From: an uncultured Lachnospiraceae bacterium
Lineage (GTDB): Bacteria; Bacillota; Clostridia; Lachnospirales; Lachnospiraceae
NCBI GenBank assembly: GCA_905236705.1
Contig: CAJOOZ010000122.1
Location: 1 to 46,384, forward strand
Reading direction: 5' to 3'
DNA length: 46,384 nucleotides
The notes below the pieces were generated by a model. That model was not told where the DNA came from. It was given only the letters and a program-made list of their open reading frames with translations, and searched no databases. Below are positions 8,751-16,322 of this stretch, one piece after another. Position numbers and translations under genes: made by a program. Every line of letters begins with the position of its first letter. Position 1 is the first letter of the stretch.

Positions 8751-9545
8751 ATGGGAAAAAGCAAAGACAAAGCAGATAACAGAAAACTGACGGACAGGAT
8801 ACTGGATCTGTTTTTTCCGCCCAGATGCCCCTTTTGCGATGAAGCTGTGGTTTCCGCAAGCGGTCTTGTCTGCGACAGATGTTTAAACGAGCTGCACTTT
8901 GTCCAAGATCCCTTCTGCATGAAATGCGGAAAGCCGCTGCGGGAAAAAGAGGCGGAATATTGTGACGACTGTAAAAAGAATCCGCATGTGTTCAAAGCAA
9001 ACAGGGCGGTGCTGGTATATGACGGAAGGGTCAGACCCTCCATTTACCGTTTCAAATACGGCGGCAGAAAGGAATATGCCCGCTGCTACGCCGGACTGGC
9101 GACGCAGAATCTGGGAGACTGGATCAGTCATATACAACCGGATGTCATCGTACCGGTGCCTCTGCACAAAAAAAGGCTGCTCAAAAGAGGATATAATCAG
9201 GCTGCACTGTTTGCCGACAGACTTGGACGACTGACCGGTATTCCCGTGATGCCCTCACTGGCAGTCCGCGTGAAAAACACCAGACCCCAAAAGAGACTGG
9301 ACTATGCCGGGCGCCAGAAAAATTTGAAAAAGGCTTTTAAAATAAGGCGAAATGATGTAAAATTAAGACATGTATTGCTTGTCGATGATATCTATACCAC
9401 GGGCAGTACGCTGGATGCACTGACAGCGGTTTTCAGGCAGGCGGGTGCCGCTCAGGTATATGGGTTGACGTTATCGATCGGATGCCCAAAAGGGGGTATG
9501 GAAGATGCAGGTGAAGAATTGCAGAAAATGCGGAAGACTGTTTAA
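8751..9545 (+). CDS. comFC: ComF family protein (ComFC)
   Basis: ComFC-type phosphoribosyltransferase-fold protein linked to DNA uptake in competent Firmicutes and to motility operons. Its 264 residues begin with two zinc-binding Cys pairs (CPFC/CDRC and CMKC/CDDC). They then show the family motif VIVPVPLHKKRLLKRGYNQ and the PRPP loop VLLVDDIYTTGSTLDA near residue 205. The gene follows recD2 by 1 nt and overlaps yvyF by 41 bp in another frame, so it is tightly coupled to both. ComFA, the helicase partner, is not in the window; the recD2 neighbour is a different helicase family. Confidence 0.92.
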   Translation: MGKSKDKADNRKLTDRILDLFFPPRCPFCDEAVVSASGLVCDRCLNELHFVQDPFCMKCGKPLREKEAEYCDDCKKNPHVFKANRAVLVYDGRVRPSIYRFKYGGRKEYARCYAGLATQNLGDWISHIQPDVIVPVPLHKKRLLKRGYNQAALFADRLGRLTGIPVMPSLAVRVKNTRPQKRLDYAGRQKNLKKAFKIRRNDVKLRHVLLVDDIYTTGSTLDALTAVFRQAGAAQVYGLTLSIGCPKGGMEDAGEELQKMRKTV

Positions 9546-9924
9546 TTATGTGACCGGACCGGGACTTTGCCCCGATTGCGTTCAGGCGATCGAGGACAAA
9601 TACCAGCAGGTCAGAAAATACATTCAGGATCACGGCAAGGCCAGCATGGAAGAGATTACCACCGAGTGTGAGGTGGATACTGCGCAGGTTCAGCAGTGGA
9701 TCAGACAGGAGAGGCTGCAGTTTTCCGATGACTCACCCATCAAGGTCAGTTGCGAGATGTGCGGCAGGATGATCTCCGGCGGAAGGTTCTGCGTAGAATG
9801 CAAGGATAAAATGGCCAGGCAGCTGAATACCGCAATGGGTCTGTCGGGAGTTATGACCGAGACGCCGGATGAAGTGAAAAAGACCAGAAGCTCAAACAGG
9901 ATGCGCTTTCTGGATCAAAGATAA
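9505..9924 (+). CDS. yvyF: YvyF-like flagellar operon protein
   Basis: Small protein of 139 residues of the YvyF family (flagellar operon protein). Two zinc-ribbon-like Cys pairs at the N-terminus (CRKCGRLF and CPDC) and two at residues 84-100 (CEMCGRMI and CVEC) bracket a helical DNA-binding-like middle part (MEEITTECEVDTAQVQQWI). The ATG at 9505 has an upstream GGGGG Shine-Dalgarno and lies 41 bp inside the comFC coding end. In Bacillus the order is comFC-yvyF-flgM; here the next gene is an unknown membrane protein and flgM is not seen. The molecular role of the family is not settled, though its context is motility and competence. Confidence 0.85.
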   Translation: MQVKNCRKCGRLFNYVTGPGLCPDCVQAIEDKYQQVRKYIQDHGKASMEEITTECEVDTAQVQQWIRQERLQFSDDSPIKVSCEMCGRMISGGRFCVECKDKMARQLNTAMGLSGVMTETPDEVKKTRSSNRMRFLDQR

Positions 9925-9936
9925 GGGATCGGGATC

Positions 9937-10338
9937 ATGCTGAGTGAAGAGAGGATCAAGCTGATGACCAAAATGGCGGCCTATGAAGAAAATGAAGGCA
10001 AACGCTATATGGCTATCGGCAGTTATTTTCGAAGCGATTACATGGGAAAACAGATCATCCATTCCGTGATCAGTGCGACGGTGGCGTTTCTGCTGGTTTT
10101 CGGCCTCTGGCTTTTTTATCACATGGATACGCTGATGCAGGACATCTACAGGGTGGATCTGCTTGGGATCGGCCGCAAGGTGCTGGAGTATTATGTGATC
10201 TTTGTCGGCAGCTATGCCCTGATCACGTATATCATCTATTCGTTTCGTTACAGTCGGGCCCGCAAGAGCCTTAGGAAATACTATAATCATTTAAAACAAT
10301 TACTGGCTTTGTACGATATCGAAAGCGGCAGCCGGTAG
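9937..10338 (+). CDS. Unknown membrane protein with two transmembrane segments
   Basis: I do not recognise a family for these 133 residues. A charged N-terminal third (about 40 residues, MLSEERIKLMTKMAAYEENEGKRY) is followed by two hydrophobic segments near residues 44-64 and 85-105. A basic C-terminal tail (SRARKSLRKYYNHLKQLL) is probably cytoplasmic. It starts 12 nt after yvyF and ends 9 nt before the next membrane-protein gene, so the three are likely co-transcribed. The position between yvyF and a multi-pass protein, just before cdaA, suggests an envelope role but gives no specific function. Confidence 0.75.
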   Translation: MLSEERIKLMTKMAAYEENEGKRYMAIGSYFRSDYMGKQIIHSVISATVAFLLVFGLWLFYHMDTLMQDIYRVDLLGIGRKVLEYYVIFVGSYALITYIIYSFRYSRARKSLRKYYNHLKQLLALYDIESGSR

Positions 10339-10347
10339 GAGAGAGTT

Positions 10348-11277
10348 ATGTCATCATTATTGGAGATCAGAGACGCATTGAGGGACTTTTACAGCAGACA
10401 TGAGATTTATCTGCTCCCTTTTTTAAAGTTTTGTCTGGCGTTTCTGACATTGTTTGTGATTAATATGAATCTCGGTATGGCATCCAGGGTCGGCAATATG
10501 GTCCTGGTTCTTCTGGTATCCCTGATGTGTGCCTGCCTGCCGGTCAACCTTCTGGTGGTCATCGCCATGATCTTTACTATCATTCACTTTTACGAGATTT
10601 CACTGGAATGTGCGATTGCCGGCGGAGCTGTTTTCCTGCTGATGTTTTTGCTCTATTACAGGTTCTCCCCGAAGGATGCGCTGGTGGTGCTTCTGATGCC
10701 GCTGTTTTTCGGGATCAAGATACCCTATGTGGTGCCTATTGTAGTGGGACTGCTTTGTCCCGTGACAGGGGCGGTTTCCGTGGCCTGCGGTGTGATCAGT
10801 TATTATGTGATCATCTATATGCGGGACAACAGAGCAATAATCGGTTCAGTGGAAGCGGACAATATCGTAGCCAGATTTCGTTATATCATAGACGGACTCA
10901 TGGGCAACAAAGGGGTACTGGTGGTGCTGGTGGCATTCTGTGCGGCAACACTTATGGTGTGGGTGCTTCGCAGGCTGTCCATTAATTATGCGTGGACGAT
11001 CGCCATTTTTGCCGGAGGCGTGCTGATGGTGGCGATCCTGATGATGGGTGGACTCAGTTATGACACGGGTCTGTCCATGACGGCCATTATCGTGGGCAGT
11101 CTGATCTCCCTGCTTCTGGCCAAGGTAGTGCAGTTCTTTGCTTTCAATGTGGACTATTCAAGGACGGAGCAGGTACAGTTTGAGGATGACGAGTATTATT
11201 ATTATGTCAAAGCCATTCCCAAGAACACCGTATCCAAATCAAAGAGAGCAGTTAAGAAGATAACCAGCGTCATTTAG
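10348..11277 (+). CDS. Unknown multi-pass membrane protein
   Basis: An integral membrane protein of 309 residues with about eight hydrophobic segments between residues 22 and 272. A likely cytoplasmic tail is rich in acidic and Tyr residues (EDDEYYYYVK) and then in Lys/Arg (SKSKRAVKKI). No catalytic motif is recognised. GAGAGAG precedes the ATG at 10348 and the gene is 9 bp downstream of the two-segment membrane protein, with which it may form a pair. A hairpin follows immediately after its stop, before the cdaA promoter. Transporter, flippase or scaffold functions are all possible and none can be chosen from sequence. Confidence 0.75.
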   Translation: MSSLLEIRDALRDFYSRHEIYLLPFLKFCLAFLTLFVINMNLGMASRVGNMVLVLLVSLMCACLPVNLLVVIAMIFTIIHFYEISLECAIAGGAVFLLMFLLYYRFSPKDALVVLLMPLFFGIKIPYVVPIVVGLLCPVTGAVSVACGVISYYVIIYMRDNRAIIGSVEADNIVARFRYIIDGLMGNKGVLVVLVAFCAATLMVWVLRRLSINYAWTIAIFAGGVLMVAILMMGGLSYDTGLSMTAIIVGSLISLLLAKVVQFFAFNVDYSRTEQVQFEDDEYYYYVKAIPKNTVSKSKRAVKKITSVI

Positions 11278-11299
11278 GAGCAAAACGAAAATCGTTTTG
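11278..11299 (+). repeat. Intergenic hairpin starting GAGCAA
   Basis: GAGCAA directly follows the stop of the membrane-protein gene and leads into CAAAACGA (11281-11288), loop AAA, TCGTTTTG (11292-11299), an 8-bp perfect stem. The sequence after it is AT-rich (TCGTTTATTAAATTT) but lacks a strong T run, so termination is possible but weak. Similar GAGCAA-plus-hairpin segments occur at 5803 and 18496. Confidence 0.6.
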
Positions 11300-11325
11300 T
11301 CGTTTATTAAATTTACCTTTACTAT
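11297..11325 (+). promoter_or_regulatory. Possible cdaA promoter
   Basis: TTGTCG (11297-11302), a 17-bp spacer, then TACTAT (11320-11325); each box matches 4 of 6 consensus bases. The -35 box overlaps the right arm of the preceding hairpin. Expected start is near 11332, about 18 nt before the cdaA ATG. Confidence 0.45.
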
Positions 11326-11349
11326 TTATTCGGATTGGAAGTAGTACAG

Positions 11350-12234
11350 ATGCAGAAGATCACATCTTTTATTTCAAAATATATCTCTGCCGTTCATTTT
11401 CCAAAGACCTTTATGTTTACTGATATACTGGAAATCCTGATTATAGCGATTCTGGTTTATCAGGTGTTGGCGTGGGTCAGGACTTCAAGGGCCTGGAATC
11501 TGCTTAAGGGCGTCGGCGTTATCATTGCTTTTTTAATGCTCGCCGTATTGTTCAACATGTCTACGATTCTGTGGATAGCCGGCAAAATCGTGACCATCGC
11601 CGCAACAGCCATTGTGGTCATTTTGCAGCCGGAGCTGCGACGCGCAGTGGAACAGCTGGGACGTAAAAACTTTTTTTCGGGACTTTTTTCACTTGGTTCA
11701 AGCAGAGAGCAGGACGGACTTTTTTCGGACAAGACCATCAATGAGATCATCAAGGGCTGTTATGAAATGGGACGTGCCAGAACAGGTGCGCTCATTGTGA
11801 TCGAACGCGAGACGCCGCTCCAGGAGTATGAGCATACAGGGATAGAAGTGGATGGGATCGTTACCAGCCAGCTTCTGATCAACATCTTTGAGCATAATAC
11901 ACCCCTGCATGACGGTGCGGTGATCCTCAGGGGCGACCGCGTCACCTGGGCGACCTGTTATCTGCCGCTGTCTGACAATATGGAGCTGTCCAAGGAGCTT
12001 GGAACCAGACACAGAGCCGGAGTCGGCATTTCGGAGGTGACGGATTCCGTGACCATTATCGTGTCCGAGGAGACCGGCAGAGTTTCGGTGGCCGAGGGGG
12101 GGATTCTGAAACGCAATCTGGAGCCTGATGAGCTTCGGAGCGAACTGAGCCGTGTCCAGAACAAGGAGAGCGCAGCAAAAGCAAAACGGAGCAGACGGAA
12201 AAAACAGCCCAAGGAGGCCGAAGATGAAGGATAA
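11350..12234 (+). CDS. cdaA: CdaA diadenylate cyclase
   Basis: Membrane-bound diadenylate cyclase that makes c-di-AMP from two ATP, the essential osmolyte and cell-wall signal of Firmicutes. About 294 residues. Three hydrophobic segments lie in the first 85 residues, then the DAC domain has both diagnostic motifs: PLHDGAVIL near residue 195 and GTRHRAGVGISE near 226. The C-terminus is highly basic (KAKRSRRKKQPK). I chose the ATG at 11350, with GGAAG 8 nt upstream; a TTG at 11335 is open but has no good ribosome site. It overlaps cdaR by 11 bp, matching the conserved cdaA-cdaR pair. GlmM, the usual third member, is not next. Confidence 0.95.
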   Translation: MQKITSFISKYISAVHFPKTFMFTDILEILIIAILVYQVLAWVRTSRAWNLLKGVGVIIAFLMLAVLFNMSTILWIAGKIVTIAATAIVVILQPELRRAVEQLGRKNFFSGLFSLGSSREQDGLFSDKTINEIIKGCYEMGRARTGALIVIERETPLQEYEHTGIEVDGIVTSQLLINIFEHNTPLHDGAVILRGDRVTWATCYLPLSDNMELSKELGTRHRAGVGISEVTDSVTIIVSEETGRVSVAEGGILKRNLEPDELRSELSRVQNKESAAKAKRSRRKKQPKEAEDEG

Positions 12235-13492
12235 GATTTTTCATAATATCTGGCTGAAGGCAATTTCCCTGGTTCTGGCCGTGATCCTGTGGCTCATTGT
12301 GGTGAACGTATCCGACCCCGTGGTGGATACCAGCTATTCGGATATCCCGCTGACCGTTACGGGAACGGAGAGCCTGACCGGCGAGGGCAAGGTTTACGAG
12401 ATGACCGGCGGCAATACGGTGACGATCGCCGTCAGCGCCAAGAGATCTATTTTGGAGTCTCTCAGCGGAGACAATTTCAAGGCGGAGGCGGATCTGTCCC
12501 TGTACAATGCGGAGACGGGCATGGTGCCGGTCAAGGTGGAATGCAACCGTTACAGCGACAAGATCGAAAGCATGAAGAGCAGGACCGAATCGGTGGAAGT
12601 GCTGGTGGAGGACGGCCTTCGCAAGCAGTTTGTGATCACGCCGGAGGTCAGCGGCGAGCCGGCGGAGGGATATATCATAGGCGGCGTGACGACGGCAGAG
12701 AACGTGGTCAGGATATCGGGGCGCGAATCTGTGGTGAGCGCCATCAGCAAGGTGACAGCGGAAGTGTCCGTGGATGGACTCGACAGCGACGTTAATACCT
12801 CTGTCGATCTCAAGATCTATGATGAAAAAGGCGAACAGATCAAGAATAACAATCTGGTCAAAAATATCTCTACCGTAGCGATCTCCGTTGAGATCCTGGC
12901 GACCAAGGAGCTGGAGGTGCGTTATCTTTATTCCGGAAGGCCGGCGGACGGCTATACGGTATCGGGAGAGCTTGCGGGTGATATCCAGACACTGGTTGTG
13001 GCAGGCAGAGATCAGGATCTGGCCAAAATGAACAATCTCGATATCGGCGGCGCGTACCTGGATGTGACCGGACTGGACGAGACGACAGAGATCGAGGTGG
13101 ATCTGGAAAAGGTGCTGCCGGAGAATATCAGTCTGGTGGATAAAGAACACAGCACCGTAACTGTTTCAGTGCCCATAGAAGAGCTTGTGACGAAGGAGAT
13201 CACCATTGCCAGAAGCGCGATCAAGATGAGCGGACTGCCGGGCAATATGCGCAGTGACATCCTCGGCGAGGGTGGTGTGAACTTTGAAGTGACGGGCGTG
13301 GAATCGGCTATATCCGCCCTGAGTGTTTCCGAGATCAAGGCACTGGTGGATTGGGACGCTTACATGGATGAACACAATCTGGCAGAACTGCCGGAGGGCA
13401 GCTACAGACTGCCTTTGGAGCTGACGCTGCCGGAAGGAATTTCCGCCGTCAAGGAAGTGATGGTGTCCATCCGCATAACGGAAAAGAAATAA
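12224..13492 (+). CDS. cdaR: CdaR, YbbR-domain regulator of CdaA
   Basis: Extracytoplasmic regulator of CdaA; in characterised species it binds CdaA through the membrane and modulates c-di-AMP synthesis. Length 422 residues. An N-terminal transmembrane helix (LKAISLVLAVILWLIVVNV) is followed by repeated YbbR modules, each with the pattern (V/I)...SG...V......V...(V/D)L; at least four can be counted (onsets near residues 40, 130, 215 and 310). The ATG at 12224 has a perfect AAGGAGG 6 nt upstream, inside the cdaA coding end. An upstream in-frame ATG at 12152 is within cdaA and rejected. The following gene encodes HPr with its own promoter. Confidence 0.93.
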   Translation: MKDKIFHNIWLKAISLVLAVILWLIVVNVSDPVVDTSYSDIPLTVTGTESLTGEGKVYEMTGGNTVTIAVSAKRSILESLSGDNFKAEADLSLYNAETGMVPVKVECNRYSDKIESMKSRTESVEVLVEDGLRKQFVITPEVSGEPAEGYIIGGVTTAENVVRISGRESVVSAISKVTAEVSVDGLDSDVNTSVDLKIYDEKGEQIKNNNLVKNISTVAISVEILATKELEVRYLYSGRPADGYTVSGELAGDIQTLVVAGRDQDLAKMNNLDIGGAYLDVTGLDETTEIEVDLEKVLPENISLVDKEHSTVTVSVPIEELVTKEITIARSAIKMSGLPGNMRSDILGEGGVNFEVTGVESAISALSVSEIKALVDWDAYMDEHNLAELPEGSYRLPLELTLPEGISAVKEVMVSIRITEKK

Positions 13493-13499
13493 ACGGTAG

Positions 13500-13528
13500 T
13501 TGTCAATAATTTATGAATGTGATAAAAT
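13500..13528 (+). promoter_or_regulatory. Sigma-A type promoter for the HPr gene
   Basis: TTGTCA (13500-13505), a 17-bp spacer, then TAAAAT (13523-13528); 5 of 6 matches in each box. Expected start is near 13535, about 30 nt upstream of the ATG. It makes the HPr gene an independent unit. Confidence 0.75.
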
Positions 13529-13564
13529 GTTTTGGGGTTATCTGTTGTATTTGGGAGATAAAAA

Positions 13565-13828
13565 ATGGTTAGTCAGAAAGTTACGATAAAAAATCCAACC
13601 GGGTTACACCTAAGACCTGCCGGCATCCTATGTAAGGAGGCTATGCAGTTTAGATCGCTGATCACTTTTTCGTTCAGAGAGAGTACGGCGAATGCAAAAA
13701 GTGTGCTGAGTGTACTCGGTGCCTGTGTCAAATGCGGAGATGAGATTGAGTTTGTTTGTGAAGGCGAGGATGAGGAAGAAGCATTGAAAGCGCTGATCGC
13801 CGCCGTCGAAAACGGACTGGGTGAATGA
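13565..13828 (+). CDS. ptsH: HPr, phosphocarrier protein
   Basis: An 87-residue phosphocarrier of the PTS sugar uptake system, moving phosphate from enzyme I to enzyme IIA and, when phosphorylated on Ser46, acting in CcpA catabolite control. Both regulatory residues are at the canonical positions: His15 in TGLHLRPAG and Ser46 in NAKSVLSVLGA. The GGGAG site lies about 7 nt before the ATG. The gene is monocistronic, with its own promoter and a strong terminator, and is not next to ptsI, which is common in Clostridia. The Leu after His15 (usually Ala) is a minor variation. A paralogue such as Crh is less likely because His15 is present. Confidence 0.93.
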   Translation: MVSQKVTIKNPTGLHLRPAGILCKEAMQFRSLITFSFRESTANAKSVLSVLGACVKCGDEIEFVCEGEDEEEALKALIAAVENGLGE

Positions 13829-13857
13829 AAGGGCTCATCGGCAGATGAGTCCTTTTT
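13828..13857 (+). terminator. Rho-independent terminator after ptsH
   Basis: AAAGGGCTCATC (13828-13839), loop GGCA, GATGAGTCCTTT (13844-13855), with one G-T pair, then T's to 13857. Starts at the last base of the stop codon. Confidence 0.92.
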
Positions 13858-13885
13858 CCATATAGTCGGACAAGGAGGAGAGAAG

Positions 13886-15559
13886 ATGTTGAATTATAAA
13901 AGATATCGAAGAAATCCCGTGGTGGATCTTCCGGACAGGACATGGCCGGACAAACAGATCGAAAAAGCACCGATCTGGTGCAGTGTGGACTTGAGGGACG
14001 GTAATCAGGCATTGATCGACCCCATGGTAGTGTCTGAAAAAATCGAGTTTTTTAACCATCTGGTCAGGCTTGGCTTTAAAGAGATCGAGGTGGGATTTCC
14101 GGCGGCCAGTCAGATCGAGTTCGATTTTCAGAGACAGCTGATCGAAAGGAAACTGGTTCCCGATGATGTGAGACTTCAGGTTCTGACCCAGTGCCGCAAG
14201 GAGCTCATCGATCGCACCTTTGAGTCCATTGAGGGCTGCAAAGAGGTGGTATTCCATATCTACAACTCCACCTCCACGCTGCAGAGAGATGTGGTCTTTC
14301 ACAAGAGCAGGGAGGAAATCATCGACATAGCCGTGAAGGGGACCGAAATGGTCAAGGAGGGCGCCAAAAACTTCGGCGGAAAGGTGATCCTGGAGTATTC
14401 CCCCGAGAGCTTCACGGGGACAGAGCTGGATTTTGCGCTTGAAATCTGCAGTGCGGTTCAGAAGACCTGGGGCGCCACAAAAGAAAACCCCATTATCATC
14501 AATCTGCCATCTACCGTAGAGATGACTACACCCAATGTTTTTGCAGACCGGATCGAATGGATGAACCGGAATTTTGAAAACAGGGAAAGCATCATTCTGT
14601 CCGTTCATCCTCATAATGACAGAGGCACCGGCGTGGCTTCCGCCGAGCTGGCGTTGCTGGCGGGTGCAGACAGGATCGAGGGCACGCTGTTCGGTAATGG
14701 CGAGCGTACCGGCAATGTGGATATCATGAATATTGCTTACAATATGTTCTCGCAGGGGATCGATCCCGGTCTGTCCATAGAGAAAGTCAATGACAGCATC
14801 GAGATCTATGAGAGATGCTGCAAGATCCCCATGCATCCCAGACATCCATACGCAGGCAAGCTGGTCTTTACAGCTTTTTCCGGTTCTCATCAGGATGCCA
14901 TCAACAAGGGTGTCGCAGCGATGAAGGAAAGAGACAGCGAGTTCTGGGAGGTGCCCTATCTGCCCATCGATCCTGCCGATATCGGCAGAGAGTACGAGCC
15001 CATCGTCAGGATTAATTCACAGTCCGGCAAGGGTGGCGTTGCCTTTGTGATGGATACATATTTCGGATTCAAGCTGCCCAAGGGCATGCAGAGAGAATTT
15101 GCGGATGTGATCCAGTCCATCTCCGAACGTCAGGGGGAGGTTTCACCGGAGACCATCATGAGCACCTTCAGGGCAGAATATCTGGAGCAGAAGGAGCCTC
15201 TTCATTTCAGAAAACTCAAAATGGATGATCTCTCTGACGAGACAGAGTCCGAATTTGATACAAGGGTGGTTGTGACCTACACGGATCAGGGCGTGGAAAA
15301 GAGCTTTGAAGCAGTGGGTAACGGACCGATCGATGCTGTTCAGCGCGGTCTCATGGAAGAGACAGGGGTCAGGATCAAGATCCTGGATTACGAAGAACAT
15401 GCGCTGCAGTCAGGATCCAATTCCCAGGCGGCGGCTTATATTCATCTGCTGAATGCCGACAGCGGTCAGGTGACATACGGAGTGGGTGTTTCCAGCAATA
15501 TCACCCGTGCGTCTGTCAGGGCTATTTTCTCGGCATTGAACCGTTTGGGAATCAAGTGA
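13886..15559 (+). CDS. leuA: 2-isopropylmalate synthase
   Basis: First committed enzyme of leucine biosynthesis: condenses acetyl-CoA with 2-oxoisovalerate. Its 557 residues and N-terminus (NYKRYRRNPVVDLPDRTWPD) match the longer LeuA type 2 subfamily. Catalytic TIM-barrel motifs are visible: SVDLRDGNQAL near residue 33, HPHNDRGTG near 243 and EGTLFGNGERTGNVD near 265. The C-terminal regulatory domain, near 430-557, is where leucine feedback is read in this family. AAGGAGGAGAG precedes the ATG. No T-box or leader fits in the 28 bp after the ptsH terminator, so its promoter is unclear. No other leu genes lie nearby; the next gene, 16 bp on, encodes an envelope protein. Confidence 0.95.
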   Translation: MLNYKRYRRNPVVDLPDRTWPDKQIEKAPIWCSVDLRDGNQALIDPMVVSEKIEFFNHLVRLGFKEIEVGFPAASQIEFDFQRQLIERKLVPDDVRLQVLTQCRKELIDRTFESIEGCKEVVFHIYNSTSTLQRDVVFHKSREEIIDIAVKGTEMVKEGAKNFGGKVILEYSPESFTGTELDFALEICSAVQKTWGATKENPIIINLPSTVEMTTPNVFADRIEWMNRNFENRESIILSVHPHNDRGTGVASAELALLAGADRIEGTLFGNGERTGNVDIMNIAYNMFSQGIDPGLSIEKVNDSIEIYERCCKIPMHPRHPYAGKLVFTAFSGSHQDAINKGVAAMKERDSEFWEVPYLPIDPADIGREYEPIVRINSQSGKGGVAFVMDTYFGFKLPKGMQREFADVIQSISERQGEVSPETIMSTFRAEYLEQKEPLHFRKLKMDDLSDETESEFDTRVVVTYTDQGVEKSFEAVGNGPIDAVQRGLMEETGVRIKILDYEEHALQSGSNSQAAAYIHLLNADSGQVTYGVGVSSNITRASVRAIFSALNRLGIK

Positions 15560-15575
15560 TCACTGAGGCTTTTTT

Positions 15576-16322
15576 ATGAAGAACTCAAAGAGTCATTCAG
15601 GGAAAAGAATATCCACAGGTATCAGGTTCCTGTTCCCCCTGCTCACATTGCTGTGTCTGGCAGGCTTTGCAGGCAGTCTCATTTTTCCCAATGAGGTACT
15701 TGATACCTATCATATGAATATGAGTGAAGAGGAAGGAGATGTACCGTTTCTGCTTCCTCTTTCTTATGAACAACCCATCCTGTATGAGATTGATACGGCG
15801 GGGCGCAGGATGCAGGGCATTCAGCTGGGAATCAGCAAAAGGGGAATCCCGCAGACCGGACAAATACTCTGCTACAATGTATCAACAGGTGGCAGAACAG
15901 TCAGCGAAAATGTCTATTCCATCGAAGAAGGAGATGAGCTGCAATATGTCTTTCTGCCATTTTCCAGGCCGGATCTGTGCTATGGCAAAATCTGCGTATC
16001 GCTGTGGGTGAGCACAGATTCAGAGCGCCTCGGAGAGGATCAGGTGGCGGCGCTTGAGGCCAATCATCGTGAAGTGGAAACTGCGATCACCACCGTGCCG
16101 GCTGAGTATGTAACCGCTTTCTTTGGCGAGACGGCGGGGAGCGGAGCTGTCCTCAGTCAGGAGTATCAGACCGGGGAGGCGAAACGTCCGTCGCTGAAGG
16201 GATCTCATATCTATTCCCATAATACCTATCCGTTTTTGTATGATTTCAGGATCCTGACCTTTGTCTTTCTGGCAGTGTCCATGACGCTGCCCTATGCAGA
16301 CAGGGAAAGGAGGGGCGCATGA
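15576..16322 (+). CDS. Membrane-anchored ectodomain protein, unknown
   Basis: 248 residues; no family recognised. A basic N-terminus is followed by a transmembrane helix (FLFPLLTLLCLAGFAGSLIF, residues 19-38), an extracytoplasmic region of about 170 residues rich in beta-type alternation, and a second hydrophobic segment near the C-terminus (FRILTFVFLAVSMTLPY). The layout resembles the N-terminal portion of the DUF2142 protein encoded next, with which it overlaps by 4 bp (ATGA), so the two probably work together. It starts 16 bp after leuA, with only a weak upstream purine stretch, and is likely co-transcribed with it. Confidence 0.75.
   Translation: MKNSKSHSGKRISTGIRFLFPLLTLLCLAGFAGSLIFPNEVLDTYHMNMSEEEGDVPFLLPLSYEQPILYEIDTAGRRMQGIQLGISKRGIPQTGQILCYNVSTGGRTVSENVYSIEEGDELQYVFLPFSRPDLCYGKICVSLWVSTDSERLGEDQVAALEANHREVETAITTVPAEYVTAFFGETAGSGAVLSQEYQTGEAKRPSLKGSHIYSHNTYPFLYDFRILTFVFLAVSMTLPYADRERRGA

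Noticed and set aside
7154-9043. A 629-codon open frame antisense to recD2 and comFC
   Set aside because: It crosses the junction of two certain forward genes, and its residues are low-complexity mirrors of the real proteins.
13858-13885. T-box or leucine leader before leuA
   Set aside because: Only 28 bp separate the ptsH terminator and leuA; no room for one and no hairpin is seen.
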